Of a stretch of 8,166 nt of DNA, positions 6,083 to 8,166 are shown one piece after another. Below the pieces are notes generated by a model, which did not search any database, was not told where the DNA came from, and saw only the letters and a list, made by a program, of their open reading frames with translations. The DNA comes from Methanobrevibacter sp. (GTDB taxonomy: Archaea > Methanobacteriota > Methanobacteria > Methanobacteriales > Methanobacteriaceae). Numbering within the stretch: position 1 is the first letter of the stretch; each line of letters opens with the position of its first letter. The DNA is taken from positions 1 through 8,166 of the forward strand of contig JAISIQ010000001.1 in assembly GCA_031261945.1 (NCBI GenBank), given 5' to 3'. Made by a program: the position numbers and the translations under genes.

Positions 6083-6094
6083 AAATTGATTATC

Positions 6095-8166
6095 ATGTCT
6101 GAAATACTGAAAGAATTAGGATACACAAAGAAAAAATGTGAAACATGTGGGAACGAATTTTGGTCAATAGGAGAGCGAACTACTTGTGGAGATGCTCCGT
6201 GTGATGAATATGAATTCATTGGAAATCCTCCTACTAATAATAGCTATGATCTTTATGAAATCCAAAAGAAATTCAAAGAATTTTTTGAAAATAGGGGGCA
6301 CACAGCAATTTCTAGATATCCTGTTCTTGCAAAGCGCTGGAGAGATGATGTATTTTTAGTTGGAGCATCAATTTATGATTTTCAGCCATGGGTAACTTCT
6401 GGACAAGTTGATCCTCCTGCTAATCCTCTTACAATAGCTCAACCAGCTATTAGGCTCAATGATGTTGATAATGTAGGTAGAACTGGAAGGCATATGACTT
6501 GTTTTACAATGGGGGCACACCATGCATTCAACAAACCGAATAATGAGATTTATTGGAAAGATGATACAGTTAAACTATGTCATGATTTTATTGCAAGTAT
6601 TGGAATAGCTCCAAAAGAAATCACTTTCATTGAATCATGGTGGGAAGGTGGAGGAAACGCGGGACCTTGCTATGAAGTTTGTGTTAGAGGAGTAGAACTA
6701 GCTACTCTTGTTTTCATGCAATATAAAATCCTTCCAAATGGAGAAAAGGAAGAAATTCCGCTTAAAACAGTTGATACGGGATATGGATTAGAACGTTTTG
6801 CCTGGATTTCTCAAGGAACTCCAACAGCTTATGATGCTTGTTTTTCGCCAGTTCTTGATAAATTAAAAGAAATAACAAATATACAAGTTAATGAAACCAT
6901 CCTTGCAGAGAATGCCCAAATAGCTGGAATGATGGATATTGAAACCTTTGCAGATATTAGATCTCTTAGAGAAAAAGTAGCTAAAAAGCTTAATATATCT
7001 ATTGAAGAGCTATTAGAATCAACAGAACCAATGGAAGCTATTTATATAATAGCTGATCACACAAGATGTTTAGCTTTCATGTTAGCTGATGGTATTATTC
7101 CTTCAAATGTTAAAGAAGGATATTTAGCACGTTTGGTTCTTAGAAGAACAATTCGTTTCATGAAGGAGCTAAAAATGAAGGAATCTCTTGGAGATATGAT
7201 GAAAATCCAATTAGAATTTTTATCAAGATTTTATCCAGAAATAAATGAAAATCAAGAACATATTATGAATATAATAAATCTTGAAGAAAAGAGATACTTT
7301 AAAACTATTGAAAAAGGTCAAAGAATTGTAAAAAGAACAATTAAAACCTTAAAAAAGGAAAATAAAGATGAAATGCCTGTTGAAACTCTTATGAATCTTT
7401 ATGATGCTCATGGAATGCCTCCTGAGACTGTTAAAGAAATAGCTGATGCTCAAGAGTTTAAAGTAGCTATTCCTGATAATTTCTTTACATTAATAGCTGA
7501 TTCTCATAGTGAAGAAGCATACGAAGAAAAAGAGGAATTAAATCTTAATTATCCGGATACAAAGTTGTTATTCTATGATGAATTTAAACAAAAAGAATTT
7601 AAAGCGGAAATATTAGGATTTGAAAATATTAATGATAAATCATACATTATTCTTAATCAAACAGCTTTTTATCCAGAAGGAGGAGGTCAACCTTCTGATA
7701 TTGGAAATATCATACTTAAAACAGATGAAGATATAATTCAATTAGAAATAGCTCATGCACAAAAGGTAGATGGAATTGTTCTTCATGAAGTAGTTATTGG
7801 TACTGAAAACCATAAAAACCCTAAAAACAATTCATCCAATCTTCAAAATAATATTGATTCTTTAGGGGAATTTATTGGAATGGAAATAAATGGGCTTGTT
7901 GATTGGAATAGGAGAATAGCTTTAGCTAGAAATCATACAGCAACCCACATCATAATAGCTGCTGCAAAAAAAGTCTTAGGAGATCATATTTGGCAAGCAG
8001 GTGCTCAAAAGGGATTAAAACATTCTAGGCTTGATCTTTCTCACTATAAACGGATTTCTCAAGAAGAAATAAACCAAATTGAAAAAATAGCTAATGAATA
8101 TGTTATGGAGAACCTTCCAGTAGATACAGAATTTATGAGTAGAAATGAAGCTGAGAAAGCTTATGG
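6095..8166 (+). CDS. alaS: Alanyl-tRNA synthetase, archaeal type (3' end outside window)
   Basis: AlaRS attaches alanine to tRNA-Ala and hydrolyses mischarged Ser- or Gly-tRNA-Ala. The frame is open from ATG 6095 to the window edge: 690 codons of an expected roughly 900. An archaeal N-terminal extension carries four Cys (C15, C18, C31, C36; CETCGNEFWS then CGDAPC), probably metal-binding. The class II catalytic domain follows, with RLNDVDNVGRTGRHMTCF (about 120-137) in the motif 2 region, SWWEGGGNAGPCYEV (181-195) and motif 3 GYGLERFAW (229-237). The editing domain shows NQTAFYPEGGGQPSD (about 521-535) and the zinc ligands HTATH (H614, H618); the later Cys/His ligands and the C-terminal oligomerisation domain are beyond 8166. 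An Asn-rich loop (about 572-589) interrupts the editing region. No Shine-Dalgarno precedes the start. No frameshift is seen. Confidence 0.97.
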   Translation, partial: MSEILKELGYTKKKCETCGNEFWSIGERTTCGDAPCDEYEFIGNPPTNNSYDLYEIQKKFKEFFENRGHTAISRYPVLAKRWRDDVFLVGASIYDFQPWVTSGQVDPPANPLTIAQPAIRLNDVDNVGRTGRHMTCFTMGAHHAFNKPNNEIYWKDDTVKLCHDFIASIGIAPKEITFIESWWEGGGNAGPCYEVCVRGVELATLVFMQYKILPNGEKEEIPLKTVDTGYGLERFAWISQGTPTAYDACFSPVLDKLKEITNIQVNETILAENAQIAGMMDIETFADIRSLREKVAKKLNISIEELLESTEPMEAIYIIADHTRCLAFMLADGIIPSNVKEGYLARLVLRRTIRFMKELKMKESLGDMMKIQLEFLSRFYPEINENQEHIMNIINLEEKRYFKTIEKGQRIVKRTIKTLKKENKDEMPVETLMNLYDAHGMPPETVKEIADAQEFKVAIPDNFFTLIADSHSEEAYEEKEELNLNYPDTKLLFYDEFKQKEFKAEILGFENINDKSYIILNQTAFYPEGGGQPSDIGNIILKTDEDIIQLEIAHAQKVDGIVLHEVVIGTENHKNPKNNSSNLQNNIDSLGEFIGMEINGLVDWNRRIALARNHTATHIIIAAAKKVLGDHIWQAGAQKGLKHSRLDLSHYKRISQEEINQIEKIANEYVMENLPVDTEFMSRNEAEKAY

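Larger units (their letters stand above)
5806..6094. other. Intergenic region between rpl12 and alaS
   Basis: This 289-bp stretch has no gene. It contains the rpl12 terminator signals (5810-5870), two perfect AATAGCTATT palindromes (5856-5865, 5908-5917) plus the near copy AATAGCTAAT (5831-5840), long T-rich DNA, a 12-bp-period duplication (6030-6051), and a perfect 16-bp tandem duplication that overlaps the alaS promoter (6051-6082). Confidence 0.7.

Noticed and set aside
6077..6086. CTTTATAAAT as the alaS box A
   Set aside because: It is a better match than the upstream copy but would start transcription after the ATG at 6095; the conserved Cys-rich N-terminus shows that ATG is needed.

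Overview
The window comes from a very AT-rich archaeal chromosome, most likely a methanogen of the order Methanobacteriales (Methanobrevibacter-like; Methanosphaera is possible). The domain is clear from the proteins: an archaeal SecE and Spt5, an acidic P0/L12 stalk with the shared LGALFG-type tail, and an archaeal-type alanyl-tRNA synthetase with an N-terminal Cys cluster. Promoters look archaeal (box A preceded by a purine-rich BRE). All genes are on the + strand. The order ftsZ, secE, spt5, rpl11, rpl1, rplP0, rpl12, alaS is, from memory, the usual Methanobacteriales arrangement. The gene content is ordinary housekeeping; I see no defence system, mobile element, CRISPR array, tRNA or rRNA.

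Layout: 1-302 is non-coding DNA with candidate ftsZ control signals. FtsZ is at 303-1448, followed by T-rich terminator-like DNA. SecE (1891-2070) has a good box A at about 1631-1647 and therefore a long, repeat-filled leader. A second good box A (2202-2216) heads the information-processing operon: spt5 (2516-3001), rpl11 (overlapping by 1 nt), a 233-bp gap, rpl1 (3717-4355), rplP0 (1 nt after rpl1), a 120-bp gap, and rpl12 (5494-5805). A T-rich tract and a hairpin end this unit. AlaS starts at 6095 and runs off the right edge after 690 codons.

How the genes work together: Spt5 keeps RNA polymerase processive and couples it to ribosomes. L11, P0 and L12 build the ribosomal GTPase stalk that recruits elongation factors. 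L1 forms the E-site stalk and probably controls its own operon. SecE is a subunit of the Sec61/SecYE channel, AlaRS charges tRNA-Ala, and FtsZ forms the division ring.

The most notable points are regulatory or structural: (1) an RNA hairpin inside the start of rpl1 (3741-3781) that copies the known L1-binding mRNA element of Methanococcus vannielii; (2) strong enrichment of the palindrome TAGCTA (23 copies by hand count), with five intergenic copies of the full AATAGCTATT, all downstream of gene ends, resembling a highly iterated palindrome; (3) a run of short adjacent tandem duplications (10-16 bp) in almost every intergenic region; (4) five A-tracts phased at about 10 bp just upstream of spt5, predicting bent DNA; (5) a perfect 16-bp tandem duplication that seems to build the alaS promoter, with an apparently leaderless alaS mRNA.
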